A stretch of 64,000 nt of DNA from Bacillus spongiae (GCF_037120725.1 NZ_JBBAXC010000010.1:62001-126000); one strand, 5' to 3'. Shown: positions 35,183 to 44,052, counted from the stretch's first letter. Notes: generated by a model from the sequence alone, not told the origin. Numbers and translations are program-made.

Positions 35183-35335
35183 TAAAGGCAGGTCTCCTGA
35201 CTCGTGCTTTCACCCTACTTTAAGTCCTTCCCGTCTATTCGACAGTGGTCTCCCTTATTTCGTCAGCACATACAGTTGCGGGTACAGTTTTGGATTATAA
35301 CCAAATTCCCTATTACGTCTAAATTGACACCTTCA
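35183..35335 (-). promoter_or_regulatory. Adenosylcobalamin (B12) riboswitch
   Basis: Read on the minus strand, the conserved elements appear in order: GAAGGTGTC, ATAGGGAA and TTTGGT, AATCC, ACCCGCAACTGT, CCACTGT, GACGGGAAGG, GGTGAAAGCACGAGTCAGG and the full B12 box AGTCAGGAGACCTGCC (35187-35202). This is a complete AdoCbl riboswitch aptamer. It is followed by a terminator and the nrdAB operon, so B12 should switch off this B12-independent reductase. Confidence 0.93.
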
Positions 35336-35346
35336 TTACTGGCTTA

Positions 35347-35394
35347 TCACTATATATAGTATACAATAAATTTTTCAGACACAATCTATAGTGC
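35347..35394 (-). promoter_or_regulatory. Paired NrdR boxes in the nrdAB promoter
   Basis: TCACTATATATAGTAT (35347-35362) and ACACAATCTATAGTGC (35379-35394) each match the NrdR consensus ACACWATATATWGTGT with two mismatches. Their starts are 32 bases apart, about three DNA turns, the usual spacing for NrdR box pairs. A sigma-A promoter (TTGTGT, 17 bases, TACTAT on the minus strand) overlaps both, and the riboswitch starts just downstream. Confidence 0.85.
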
Positions 35395-35645
35395 CTGAAG
35401 TTATTATAACGTTCTATTGACTAGATGACAAGAAGAAAATAGAAAAAATCCAAACCGGAATTTTCGTGAATTTTCGACAAATACTGAGCACTCTTTATGC
35501 GTAGTTTTTGTAAAATATTATGTTGTAAGAGAAAAAAATAGTTTTCAATTCAGCGGATTCGTATTAAACTAAAGTCAATCCCTTCGGAGTAAATGGAGTG
35601 GATATGAAATTCTTAAGAGCAAAGATAAAAAGGAGCGTGGCTATT

Positions 35646-35858
35646 GTGGGAAAATCAAATGCCAAAAAATATCGGGAAAAACTAGCTAGAGAGGGAAAAC
35701 GTAATCCAGAGGTAGATAGAAGTCCATTCGCAAAAGCAGATATGAGGACTAGAAGAACGAAAACAAAAAAGGACTATTTATATCGAGCAAAGTATAAAAA
35801 CCATGATTCTTCCAATGAAAAGAATGGTTTTTTTTACGCTCAATTTCATATTGCATAA
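35646..35858 (+). CDS. Small basic conserved Bacillus-type protein, unknown function
   Basis: A 70-residue basic protein with the motif cluster REKLAREGKRNPEVDRSPFA and ADMRTRRTKTKKDYLYRAKYKNH, which I recognise as a small conserved hypothetical of Bacilli without a known function. The GTG at 35646 is preferred to an earlier GTG at 35598 because AGGAG is spaced ten bases upstream. The last residues are encoded by a terminator hairpin, so the original stop may have been earlier. RNA or DNA binding is possible from charge alone. Confidence 0.6.
   Translation: MGKSNAKKYREKLAREGKRNPEVDRSPFAKADMRTRRTKTKKDYLYRAKYKNHDSSNEKNGFFYAQFHIA
35799..35836 (+). terminator. Terminator inside the 3' end of the small basic gene
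   Basis: AACC and ATTCTT pair with AAGAAT and GGTT with a small bulge, followed by eight or more T. It lies within the annotated reading frame, before its stop codon. Confidence 0.75.
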
Positions 35859-36138
35859 GATTTCACTTTGACTAGGTTCGTTTGGCATAGTTCTCAATAG
35901 AACGCTCGAATCCATTGGTCGTCACGATGATATTAATATTACGTAATTTTAGACTCTTAAACGTATTTTTACATATTGGAATATATATATCGTTACCCTC
36001 CATTCACCCTTTCTTTTTTACCCACTAATTATCACAGAATAAACATCCCCATATTTTTTAAAGGAAGAGAATTTTTCCATTTACTGTTCTAATTAAAACC
36101 ATGTATTCAAAAAGCCAAGCCTACTAGCTTGACTGTGG

Positions 36139-36483
36139 TTAATTTTGAATTGCTTTAAAATTGGTTATTTTTTTAGAAGTAATAGCAACACTATCAGTCA
36201 ATAAAAATTTTGGACAAAAAATAACTATTGTTATTTGATCATCAAACCATTCACCTATTTCTTCTACATATTCCCCATCTAAAAATTCACCACTCCTAAA
36301 CGTGAATCTAACATTTTTTTCAACATACAAATGTAATATGTGGTGGCTTTGGAACGTTAGGAGTACCTTTCTTTTTTTGAGCACTGAATAGAGTTGTTCA
36401 CCTGTAGTCCTTTTTTTTTATACTATTTCTTCTCCTGAAGACCATTTCTTAGTTACACCGATATATTTTGTCTGCTCCAACAT
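36139..36483 (-). pseudogene. Gene interrupted by one in-frame stop
   Basis: From ATG at 36481-36483 the minus strand reads LEQTKYIGVTKKWSSGEEIV, then TAA beside a run of nine A, and continues in the same frame KKRTTGEQLYSVLKKRKVLLTFQ to the end of an 81-residue frame at 36139. The two parts are of one protein-like style, rich in beta-strands, so a single nonsense change, or an indel pair in the A-run, broke a roughly 114-residue gene. The 3' part could still be translated from an internal GTG. Function unknown. The stretch 36484-36805 upstream shows no gene. Confidence 0.5.
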
Positions 36484-36805
36484 ACTAATATATTAATTCC
36501 TCAACTTCTTCTGTCGAAATCATAAGTCAACTAGGTGATGCCATAAATCCTTTTTCCTACCTTTAGAACTTCAAAAAAGTTGTTCTTGATGTCTTGCCAT
36601 CTAAAGTGGCGTCAAGCATCACTTATCTGACCTTATTTGATTGTTCATAAAATTATTTGGCTGTATTTAGAACTCTCACAATCTCTGTTTGTACTACCCT
36701 TTTAGATTCGATGCTAACTTTCTGTAGTACTTTTGAGATTTTTCCATGTATCATAGCCGTTTTAATTATATTGCTTGATGTCCTACTTGTGTTTGGAAAA
36801 GAATA

Positions 36806-37225
36806 CTATCTTGTTTTATAATAGATAATCTCAGGATCTCCTTCGTCTAAATTCTCTATTATTCCACTTTGACTAAACCCCTTCTTCTCAAATACTAGCT
36901 TCATACGTTCGTTAGAGCGATTAGTAGATGAAAATACTTTAGTAGTAGGTGAATGACTCATCATATAATCGATCAGCTGGCTTGCATATCCTTTACGTCT
37001 TTTTGATGGAGAAACAATAATCAGTGATATAAAGGAACATTCGAAGAAATGAGTATCGTAAATTAAAAACCCGACAATATCATTCATTTCCTTAACAATT
37101 AAACATCGCTTTTCATCGATAGCATTTTTAACAATCCTTCTCCTACTTGTATTTCCGATTACTTCACTATCGATATACACTACCTTATCTAAGTCTGTAA
37201 TGTTAGCTTGGACAACGTTATTCAT
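36806..37225 (-). CDS. GNAT-family N-acetyltransferase
   Basis: A 139-residue acetyltransferase. Motif A is LIIVSPSKRRKGYASQLIDYMM (about 68-90), matching the Q/RxxGxA acetyl-CoA loop, followed by STNRSNERMKLVFEKKGF. GGGAAG lies before the ATG. It is short but complete for a GNAT protein. It lies in a cluster of small variable genes with an Imm33-like gene. Confidence 0.85.
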   Translation of the reverse strand: MNNVVQANITDLDKVVYIDSEVIGNTSRRRIVKNAIDEKRCLIVKEMNDIVGFLIYDTHFFECSFISLIIVSPSKRRKGYASQLIDYMMSHSPTTKVFSSTNRSNERMKLVFEKKGFSQSGIIENLDEGDPEIIYYKTR

Positions 37226-37247
37226 CTTACTTCCCCTATCATAGATT

Positions 37248-37430
37248 TTATTGGCTTTTTAGATCTTCTTTTTCCAGAATATGTGGAGCGTTATTCAACA
37301 TTCGTGACCGACCGTCTACTGGCTGAATTGAATTTAAGTTATTGCATATAGGAATGAACGTTCTTCCTGCGAGCACTGGTACAAAATCGATTTTGATTCT
37401 TCTGACCCTTATATTAGACATGGTTCTCAT
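37248..37430 (-). CDS. Doubtful short ORF
   Basis: A 60-codon frame just upstream of the GNAT gene, without a ribosome binding site. The composition, basic N-terminus with a hydrophobic patch and an acidic end, is not typical of noise but no family is recognised. It may be a remnant. Confidence 0.25.
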   Translation of the reverse strand: MRTMSNIRVRRIKIDFVPVLAGRTFIPICNNLNSIQPVDGRSRMLNNAPHILEKEDLKSQ

Positions 37431-37456
37431 GTATGAGTACTTTTCGTTTGTTGAAA

Positions 37457-37819
37457 TTAATCTTCTAATGTTTCATCAAGAATAAATCTATCATTCTCGT
37501 CACGAATGTAAACAGTACCTAGTGCCGAGTTAAGAAATGGAATTATATCTTTATCATAATTACAGATTGTGTTCAGTTGATAAACTGAATGGTTTTCGGT
37601 ATTTTCCATATATTCATCGCTTTCATCCCCAGCCAAGAACCTCCAACCACTATCAGGATTTCCATTTTGATATGGCTCTTCACGATACATAAAGCCTACT
37701 TTTAAACCATCAATTGTTATTCTATTAGAAGTAATACAGCCTTCATTGGAATCAATCAGTTGTTTAATTTTGTCACCTTTTAAAGGGAACCTCTTTGTTT
37801 TCTTTTTAAACCACCCCAT
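37457..37819 (-). CDS. Imm33-like (DUF2185) immunity-type protein
   Basis: A 120-residue acidic protein with the DUF2185 signature: GCITSNRITIDGLKVGFMYRE, then NPDSGWRFLAGDESDEYM and the ending NTICNYDKDIIPFLNSALGTVYIRD. Proteins of this family are found as immunity proteins of polymorphic toxin systems and also as lone genes. No toxin gene is seen beside it. The ATG at 37819 is chosen for the GGGGAG eight bases upstream. Function by family inference. Confidence 0.8.
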   Translation of the reverse strand: MGWFKKKTKRFPLKGDKIKQLIDSNEGCITSNRITIDGLKVGFMYREEPYQNGNPDSGWRFLAGDESDEYMENTENHSVYQLNTICNYDKDIIPFLNSALGTVYIRDENDRFILDETLED

Positions 37820-38199
37820 ATATTCCACTCCCCTTTTAATTCATTCGTCTACTCGATTAACGAAACTAGTCATTGACTCAACTTTTGCGTCTTAGCTGAA
37901 TATCTTTACTTATATAGTAACATCAAACTGCATTACGTTACTGGATAGAATTTCAATAATACAATATTGTCGAAAAGTAGGCATTCAACCTTGTATCGTC
38001 CTCAAACTGGTGGAATGAGCCTCACAATTTTTGCTAAAGCAAAGATCATTCCAACTTTTTATCATAAATGGTTTATTACCCTGTCACTCTTTGCTTCAAA
38101 AATTAGACGCTCAAAATTCGGGCAAGTCCTCACAAAACGGAATGGATTTCATAATATATATTGTGATTCGATATTAAAGATTAAAGTGAGGTGAGCACA
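37820..38199. other. Divergent intergenic stretch
   Basis: About 380 bases between the Imm33-like gene (left) and a yjcZ-type gene (right). A 75-codon plus-strand frame at 37967-38194 has no ribosome binding site and is rejected. Confidence 0.4.
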
Positions 38200-38322
38200 A
38201 TGGGTTTTTGCGGTTGCGGCTATCCTGAACCATATACTGGCGGAACTGGAAATGTGTTTGTGTTGATTGTTGTATTGTTTATCTTGTTAATTATCGTTGG
38301 TGCCGTTTGCTTCGCTTACTAG
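38200..38322 (+). CDS. YjcZ-family small membrane protein, second copy
   Basis: A 40-residue protein with GFCGCGYPEPYTGGTGN followed by a hydrophobic helix with [12 protein letters not shown], the same [10 protein letters not shown] core as the copy at 17054-17206. GAGGTGAGCACA precedes the ATG. It ends in a terminator. Sporulation-associated by family. Confidence 0.85.
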   Translation: MGFCGCGYPEPYTGGTGNVFVLIVVLFILLIIVGAVCFAY

Positions 38323-38326
38323 GCAA

Positions 38327-38361
38327 AAAAAACTAAGGTCACTCTGTGTCCTTAGTTTTTT
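38327..38361 (+). terminator. Terminator of the second yjcZ-type gene
   Basis: Stem AAAACTAAGG with CCTTAGTTTT and inner pairing around TCACTCTGTGT, followed by TTT. Confidence 0.9.
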
Positions 38362-38402
38362 ACATATACATATTTTAGATTATAATGGCGTTGACGCTAA
38401 AA

Positions 38403-38639
38403 TTAACGATTCTTCATGACTTTTATAACCGCGACAATAATGCCGGTCGTGATGATTATTAGCGATACAATGCCTAATCCGATTCCTAGCCATCCTTTCA
38501 CTAATAATAAGCTGATCACCCAAAGGATTAATCCAATTTCAAAAATAATATACGGTACTAAATAGTCTTGATACCTTTTATAAAATAAAAGAAAGCAAAA
38601 ACTTAGCGCTAACACGATAACATATGCAAGAGCATCCAT
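38403..38639 (-). CDS. Small integral membrane protein, three helices
   Basis: A 78-residue protein that is almost entirely hydrophobic, with three helices (about 4-20, 28-47 and 52-72) and a positive C-terminus (KVMKNR), similar in design to YesK-like small membrane proteins. The start is preceded by AAGGTGG. It lies just downstream of topB on the same strand and may be co-transcribed. No function can be given. Confidence 0.7.
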   Translation of the reverse strand: MDALAYVIVLALSFCFLLFYKRYQDYLVPYIIFEIGLILWVISLLLVKGWLGIGLGIVSLIIITTGIIVAVIKVMKNR

Positions 38640-38703
38640 TCAATTAACCACCTTTTTAAGCAAATTGATTAAACCATCATTTCCTGAAATACAGGAAACT
38701 TCG

Positions 38704-40845
38704 TTAAAAATCAAATTGAATTTTCTTTTCTTCCTTATTCCACTTCAGGCTTGCGTCAAAGGTCTTTTCCCCTTTTTTTAGTCCTTTTATGACATTTGTT
38801 TTCCCTTCTTTTAACAGCTTTTTAGCGTTGGTCTGCGAAACAGTTTTACCTAATATTTTTTTCGATAAAGTAAATCTACATTGCTTTGACTTATATTCAC
38901 TACAGCCGTAAAAGGTTCCTTTGTCAAGAACTTTTCCACCACAAAGCGGACAAATCCCCACTGATTTACCTAAAGAAAACTTATTAACTGCTTGAATGGA
39001 ATGAGTATCGATTCCATCAAATTTCCACTTTGTCGCATCTTCTTTAGCATCTTGAATAATTTTGATGGTTAGTTTTTTCACCTGTTCCATAAACGCACCT
39101 GGGGAAGCCTTTCCTTCACCGATTTCAAGGAGTCTTTGCTCCCATTTAGCAGTCATTTCTGGGGAGGCAAGAATTTTGTCGCCGATAGCCTCGATGAGTA
39201 CTTTCGCTTTATTTGTTGCAAAGACTTGGTTTCGTTTAATTTCTACATACTTTCTATCCTTTAACATTGTAATAATTCCCGCACGGGTTGCTTCTGTCCC
39301 TAGACCTTCTGTTTTCATTAAAACTTTCTCTAGCTCATCATTCTCTATATGCTTTCCAGCTGTTTTCATTAGCGTAATGAGCTGCCCTTCTGTGTATCTC
39401 TTCGGGGGCTGTGTTTTCCCCTCTTTTAACGTAACCTTTTGAACATCTCCCTCCTCCCCCTTTTCAATAGGTGGGAGAATCGTGTCCTTGTCCTTCTCTT
39501 TATGAAAAATCACTTTTCGCCATCCTTCTTGAATTTGCTGCTTTCCCTTTGAAATAAATTCTGCTCGACTGTCAACGAGTGTGGATATGGTCGTATAATC
39601 AAAGATGGCTTTCTCGTGATGGGCAGCAAGTAAGCGTCGAATAATTAAGTCATATAATTTCTCTTCATCTGCTGACAGTTTACTAGGGTCCTTCACTTGT
39701 TCCGTAGGGATAATGGCATAATGATCTGTTACCTTTTTTTCATTTACATAACGTTTATTATGTAAAATAGATGGTTGTGGTAATGGGAAAAATTCTTTAT
39801 AGTTCCCTATTTCAGCCACCTTTGCTAAAATTTCTGGAAACATCTCCGCTTCGCCTTTCGTTACATAGTTCGAGTCGGAGCGTGGATAGGAAACCAGTCC
39901 TTTTTGATACAGCTTTTGCAAAATATCTAACGTTTTCTTAGGTGAGAACGTAAACGCTTTGTTTGCTGTTGCTTGTAAAGAGGATAAATTAAATAATAAG
40001 GGGGGCTGATATTCTTTACGCTCTTTTTCAATAGAAGCGACTTTTGCTCTTTTCCCTTGACAAAAGGCAGCAATCTTCTCGCCTAAGCCTTTTTCTTTAA
40101 TTCGAGAGTCGCCCTTTAGATGCCATTTCCCTTCGTATTTTTTTTGGTCCATATGAAACTTAGCGATGACTTCCCAGAATGGTTCTGATGTAAATTGCTC
40201 AATTTCTTTTTCTCGTTTAACGATTAAAGCTAATGTGGGTGTTTGCACACGTCCCGCCGAAAATACATCAGCTATCCCCTTTTCCTTTAACAGTAACGTG
40301 TAGGATCTTGATGCATTCATGCCGACCACCCAATCGGCACATGCTCGTGCATACGCCTCATAGTACAAACTTTTCGTTTCACTTTCATCGAGTAATTTTT
40401 GAAAGCCCTCTGTAATCGCTTTTGTCGTTAACGAACTAATCCATAGCCTTTTCATTGGTAGCTTAACTTTCGCAAAATGAATAATGTTGCGGACAATTAG
40501 TTCTCCTTCTCGTCCTGCATCACCTGCATGAATGATTTCAGTTACTTCTGTTTTCTTCAATAATGATTTTACGAGTTGGAATTGTTTATATTTCGAACGT
40601 GTAACTTCATATTGAAAACGATCTGGAATTAGAGGCAAATTGGTAAGTGTCCACTTCTTCCACGAAGCATCATACTTTTCGGGCGCCTGCAATTGTAATA
40701 GATGCCCCACCGCCCATGTTACATAAGCACCTTTTGGAAAATAGTGATTAGGCAAAATCTCAATATATCCCTTCCCTTTTTTATGTGGAAACGGCTTAGC
40801 CAATGTAGCACCTTGGTCCGGCTTTTCAGCTATGATTAGTTTCAT
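38704..40845 (-). CDS. topB: DNA topoisomerase III
   Basis: A 713-residue type IA topoisomerase relaxing negatively supercoiled DNA and decatenating replication intermediates. The Toprim domain begins MKLIIAEKPDQGATLA and continues with HAGDAGREGELIVRNI near residue 107-122. The catalytic Tyr is Tyr320 in GLVSYPRSDSNY. A C-terminal zinc-finger-like region has CPLCGGKVLDKGTFYGCSEY, four Cys in total. It is monocistronic or followed by the small membrane gene. In B. subtilis topB has the same size (727 residues). Confidence 0.96.
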   Translation of the reverse strand: MKLIIAEKPDQGATLAKPFPHKKGKGYIEILPNHYFPKGAYVTWAVGHLLQLQAPEKYDASWKKWTLTNLPLIPDRFQYEVTRSKYKQFQLVKSLLKKTEVTEIIHAGDAGREGELIVRNIIHFAKVKLPMKRLWISSLTTKAITEGFQKLLDESETKSLYYEAYARACADWVVGMNASRSYTLLLKEKGIADVFSAGRVQTPTLALIVKREKEIEQFTSEPFWEVIAKFHMDQKKYEGKWHLKGDSRIKEKGLGEKIAAFCQGKRAKVASIEKERKEYQPPLLFNLSSLQATANKAFTFSPKKTLDILQKLYQKGLVSYPRSDSNYVTKGEAEMFPEILAKVAEIGNYKEFFPLPQPSILHNKRYVNEKKVTDHYAIIPTEQVKDPSKLSADEEKLYDLIIRRLLAAHHEKAIFDYTTISTLVDSRAEFISKGKQQIQEGWRKVIFHKEKDKDTILPPIEKGEEGDVQKVTLKEGKTQPPKRYTEGQLITLMKTAGKHIENDELEKVLMKTEGLGTEATRAGIITMLKDRKYVEIKRNQVFATNKAKVLIEAIGDKILASPEMTAKWEQRLLEIGEGKASPGAFMEQVKKLTIKIIQDAKEDATKWKFDGIDTHSIQAVNKFSLGKSVGICPLCGGKVLDKGTFYGCSEYKSKQCRFTLSKKILGKTVSQTNAKKLLKEGKTNVIKGLKKGEKTFDASLKWNKEEKKIQFDF

Positions 40846-40929
40846 AGAATACTCCTACCTTTATTTAATCTATCTTTCTAACGATTTCTATCGTTACTCG
40901 TTTCTATTCTTAATGAAGATACCCTTCTG

Positions 40930-41658
40930 TTATTTTCTATTAATCTTATTTTTTAATACTGTTAATAAAAAAAGTGGCAGCTTTATGATTCTACGAATTC
41001 GTGTAGGCTGGGCAAGTAAGCGATGTAGCCATTCTAGCCCCATTTTTTGAAAAATGATAGGAGCCCTTTTGGCTGTTCCAGCCATGATATCGATCGTCCC
41101 ACCTATACCAGCACTAACTTTCACAGGTAATTTATGTTTATTTTTGTAAATCCATTTTTCTTGTCTTGGGCAACCTAAGCCTACCATAAGTAAATCGGGC
41201 TTCAGCTGTTTAATCTCATTTATTATTTTTTCTTCCTCTTGTTCATTAAAATAGCCATGATGAACGCCTATGATGTTAAGATTACGATATTTTTCTCCCA
41301 TCCTTCTCTTTGCTTTTTCAGCAACTCCTGGTGCGCCGCCTAGAATGTACACGGACTTTTCCATATCTTTCATAACCTCAAATAAATCAAACATCAAATC
41401 ACAACCTGGAACCCTTTCTTTAATAGAGTTCTTTTCAAATTTTGAAGCTAACACAACGCCAATCCCATCAGGAACAACAAGTTCTGCCTCATTCAAAATC
41501 TTCATGAGCTCCTCATCCTCTTGTGCCTCCATAACGATTTCTGGATTTGGTGTTATTAATAAGTGGTTGTGATCTTCCGTAAGAAAGTTCAACAGTTGAC
41601 GTAATGCATCTTTTCTTGTTGTATTATCAAATGGAACCCCCAAAACATCTACTTTCAT
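40930..41658 (-). CDS. tagA: WecG/TagA-family glycosyltransferase
   Basis: A 242-residue glycosyltransferase of family GT26 that adds N-acetylmannosamine to lipid-linked GlcNAc in wall polymer synthesis. The family signature is clear: TPNPEIVMEAQ, VPDGIGVVLA, GCPRQEKWIYKNK and SAGIGGTIDIMAGTAKRAP, with the C-terminal amphipathic tail MGLEWLHRLLAQPTRI. It has no other tag/tar gene beside it, so it may be an extra copy. The symbol reflects closest match, not proven function. Confidence 0.9.
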   Translation of the reverse strand: MKVDVLGVPFDNTTRKDALRQLLNFLTEDHNHLLITPNPEIVMEAQEDEELMKILNEAELVVPDGIGVVLASKFEKNSIKERVPGCDLMFDLFEVMKDMEKSVYILGGAPGVAEKAKRRMGEKYRNLNIIGVHHGYFNEQEEEKIINEIKQLKPDLLMVGLGCPRQEKWIYKNKHKLPVKVSAGIGGTIDIMAGTAKRAPIIFQKMGLEWLHRLLAQPTRIRRIIKLPLFLLTVLKNKINRK

Positions 41659-42060
41659 TCTCTAATCTCCTCTTCCAATATCTGTTTCATACACTCTGCA
41701 ATACTATTTAAATTGGACCGTAATAGCCCACCTATTTTTTATGTAATACTATTTACCATATCATATTTTTTCATTCATTGACTAGAAAGTTCTATAATCT
41801 CTTTCGACTAAAGCTCTACAGAAAATGTTCAAGTAATTTGTTCGAAACAATGCTTCACGAATTCCCTTTACAAAAATACTCGATTCAGCTTTATGATTTC
41901 TCTTGTTCTTACCACATAGGACAATCTTTATAGGCAATACCGTTACTTTTCTCTTCATCATCGTCTCTATGTTTATATAAAAAAATATGCTACTGTAGTA
42001 AAGGCAACTGACATCAAACAACTCAGATTAATGAAATAAACGGATGAAAGTAGGAATAGA
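41659..42060. other. Divergent intergenic stretch, nothing recognised
   Basis: Promoter region for the tagA-type gene (left) and the channel gene (right). An open frame on the minus strand (41782-42021) is not convincing. Confidence 0.4.
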
Positions 42061-42381
42061 ATGATATCGTTTTTTATCACCTTAAGCAGAATGACCAAAG
42101 CTCTACTTCGAGCAATACACGATAAAGAGTTCCAAGTTCTTTTTTCATTAACCATCGTTACACTTCTATCGGGAACGATATTTTATTCTACAGTAGAAGG
42201 CTTCAGTCTAATAGATGCCTTGTATTTTAGTGTTATAACGTTAACAACAGTAGGGTACGGTGACCTATCCCCCCAAACAGATTTTGGTAAAATTTTTACG
42301 ATTATATATTTAATTGCAGGGGTTGGAATCATATTGGGATTTATTAATAAAATTGCTGATAATATTAGAAAAAAAGATTAA
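42061..42381 (+). CDS. Two-helix potassium channel protein
   Basis: A 106-residue protein with two transmembrane helices (about 23-43 and 77-97) around a pore loop with the K+ selectivity filter TVGYGDLSP (residues 60-68). It resembles the pore-only Ion_trans_2 type without a C-terminal RCK domain, so gating must come from another protein or be absent. AGGAATAG lies before the ATG. A terminator follows about 120 bases downstream. Confidence 0.9.
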   Translation: MISFFITLSRMTKALLRAIHDKEFQVLFSLTIVTLLSGTIFYSTVEGFSLIDALYFSVITLTTVGYGDLSPQTDFGKIFTIIYLIAGVGIILGFINKIADNIRKKD

Positions 42382-43055
42382 CAAAATAGTTGAAATCCTC
42401 ATCAATAATAAAATGGCTCAAGCATTATGTGTATCAAATGCAAAAAAACCTCATTTTGAAAAGTGAAAAAGAGGGGAGAGTCATCAAATATTCAACGTAT
42501 AAAAAGCTAAGTGCGATGCGGGAGCACTTAGCTTTTTAAAAAGGAGGTGTATGACTAAACATGGAATACCTTAGATCCAATATTAGTCTATGCTCCTTAC
42601 ATTTGGATGGTTGGACGTTTGTCGTATGTTTCGAAGACTAAATTTTTATTTTCTCAATATTTGATATTGACCTGTTGATGACTAAATTCATCCTTCAGTA
42701 AAAAATTTCCAGCACGTTGCACCACAATACCTGGGACTACCTTTACGAAATCACTTCTCTAACGTTTAGTGTGGATGGTCTTAGGTTCGTAGGGTAAGCC
42801 CTTGTCGTTTTAAAGTATAGCTAATTACATACTTGACTTCATTTTAGCGCCTTAGAACATTTCTAGGCGTTTATTGTTTTAGGAAAGTTTAGATTTATGT
42901 TTATAATATCAAAATATAAATTTACATATATATCCTCATTTGGTATAAAAGAGTTAGAAGGGTCACGATGGGACTACTAACCATCATAGAAAAATACTTC
43001 GTAATCAAATAAGCACAAAACCAAGACGCCGTGTAAGCGAAAGGAAACAGAAGTA
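42382..43055. other. Intergenic stretch with two terminator-like hairpins
   Basis: Besides the strong terminator at 42501-42537 there is a weaker hairpin near 42848-42870 (CGCCTTAGAA...TTCTAGGCG, T-rich tail). No gene is seen. Confidence 0.5.
42501..42537 (+). terminator. Terminator downstream of the channel gene
   Basis: AAAAAGCTAAGTGC pairs with GCACTTAGCTTTTT around a nine-base loop. It has a T-run on both sides. Confidence 0.88.
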
Positions 43056-43280
43056 ATGTATAACTTTGAATCAAGGGAAAAGCTGGCAGAGTATTTTAGG
43101 AGTGAAGTAGTCAATACTACTGAAGCAACAAAAATCTTGAATTGTACCAGGCAAAACCTTTATAAATTAGTTAAAAAGAATGTATTGAATCCGATCAAAG
43201 AAACGTCTAAAGATCGCTTTTTCTGGAAAGCTGATATTTACGCAAGAAAAGAACAGGTAGAGAATAAGAAGAAATTGTAA
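43056..43280 (+). CDS. Small MerR/excisionase-like DNA-binding protein
   Basis: A 74-residue protein with a helix-turn-helix of the excisionase/MerR type: VNTTEATKILNCTRQNLYKLVKKNVLNPIKE, then a strand FFWKADIYARKEQ. Such small proteins regulate nearby genes or promote excision of mobile elements. No integrase is visible. It has AAAGGAAA upstream and a terminator downstream, so it is probably monocistronic. Confidence 0.75.
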   Translation: MYNFESREKLAEYFRSEVVNTTEATKILNCTRQNLYKLVKKNVLNPIKETSKDRFFWKADIYARKEQVENKKKL

Positions 43281-43310
43281 GGCATCCTTTCAAGGGTGCT
43301 CCTTTTATAT
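43281..43310 (+). terminator. Terminator of the HTH gene
   Basis: GGCATCCTT pairs with AAGGGTGCT (one G-T pair) around TCA, followed by CCTTTTAT. Confidence 0.7.
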
Positions 43311-43387
43311 GTTTTATAAAGCAAAAATCGTTATGCCCAAGTAATAGTTAATGAATTAAAAAGCGAGAGAATATGGAGGCCTCTAAT

Positions 43388-43996
43388 ATGAATCAAATAA
43401 TCTATTTGCTACGTCACGGAGAAACAGTCTTTAATACTCAAGGACGATATCAAGGTGAGCTTGATTCACCTTTAACATTAGAAGGTATTGATCAAGTGAA
43501 AAGTATTTCTAGGTTATTAAACTCCGTTATCGATGAACCTAAGGAATGGGATATATTTTCGAGTCCCTTAGGAAGAACGATTCAAAGCACAAAAATTATT
43601 TGCGAAACAATAGGTTATGATTTTGACAAGGTTACGATGGATAACAGGCTAAAGGAAGTATCGGTCGGCTCTTGGGCTGGTTTAACCACTAAGGAAATCG
43701 AAGCTTCTTGGCCTGAACGATTACAAAATACTGATAGCTACAACTGGTATTTTCATTCGCCGGATGGAGAAAGTTATGATTCTGTCATAGAACGAGCGAC
43801 CAAATGGCTTGATAGTGTTAAGGATAGAAAGAAAATAATTGTCGTTTCACATGGGTTAATGGGTAGGGTGTTAAGAGGTGTATATAAAAATATGAAGAAA
43901 GAGGATGCGCTGAGGCTAGAAGTATCTCAAAATTCATTCTTCAAATTAACAAATCAGAATATTGAGAGATTTTGTTACGAATATGAAGAATTTTAA
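43388..43996 (+). CDS. Histidine phosphatase-family protein
   Basis: A 202-residue phosphoglycerate mutase-like phosphatase. The catalytic motif LLRHGETVFN (phosphorylated His at about residue 9) lies at the N-terminus, with a second His in VVSHGLMGR near 157. The ATG at 43388 is chosen because GGAGG precedes it by eight bases; an upstream ATG five codons earlier has no such signal. The substrate (sugar phosphate, phosphoserine, cobalamin intermediate) is not evident. Confidence 0.9.
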   Translation: MNQIIYLLRHGETVFNTQGRYQGELDSPLTLEGIDQVKSISRLLNSVIDEPKEWDIFSSPLGRTIQSTKIICETIGYDFDKVTMDNRLKEVSVGSWAGLTTKEIEASWPERLQNTDSYNWYFHSPDGESYDSVIERATKWLDSVKDRKKIIVVSHGLMGRVLRGVYKNMKKEDALRLEVSQNSFFKLTNQNIERFCYEYEEF

Positions 43997-44052
43997 TACA
44001 TGCTATAGCGAAGGGCTCAAGCACATTTCTAATTACGTTTCTTTTTCAAAAG

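Noticed and set aside
34927-35300. Two open frames on opposite strands (34927-35124 minus and 35106-35300 plus)
   Set aside because: They overlap the riboswitch and its terminator, and have no ribosome binding site.
36139-37819. Imm33-like and GNAT genes considered as a toxin-immunity island
   Set aside because: No toxin gene or secretion signal is visible, so only an isolated immunity-type gene is claimed.
37967-38194. 75-codon plus-strand frame before the second yjcZ gene
   Set aside because: No ribosome binding site; composition not protein-like.
41782-42021. 79-codon minus-strand frame
   Set aside because: In the divergent promoter region of tagA and the channel gene, without a ribosome binding site.
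43056-43280. Small HTH gene considered as a sign of an integrated element
   Set aside because: No integrase, attachment repeat or phage gene is nearby.
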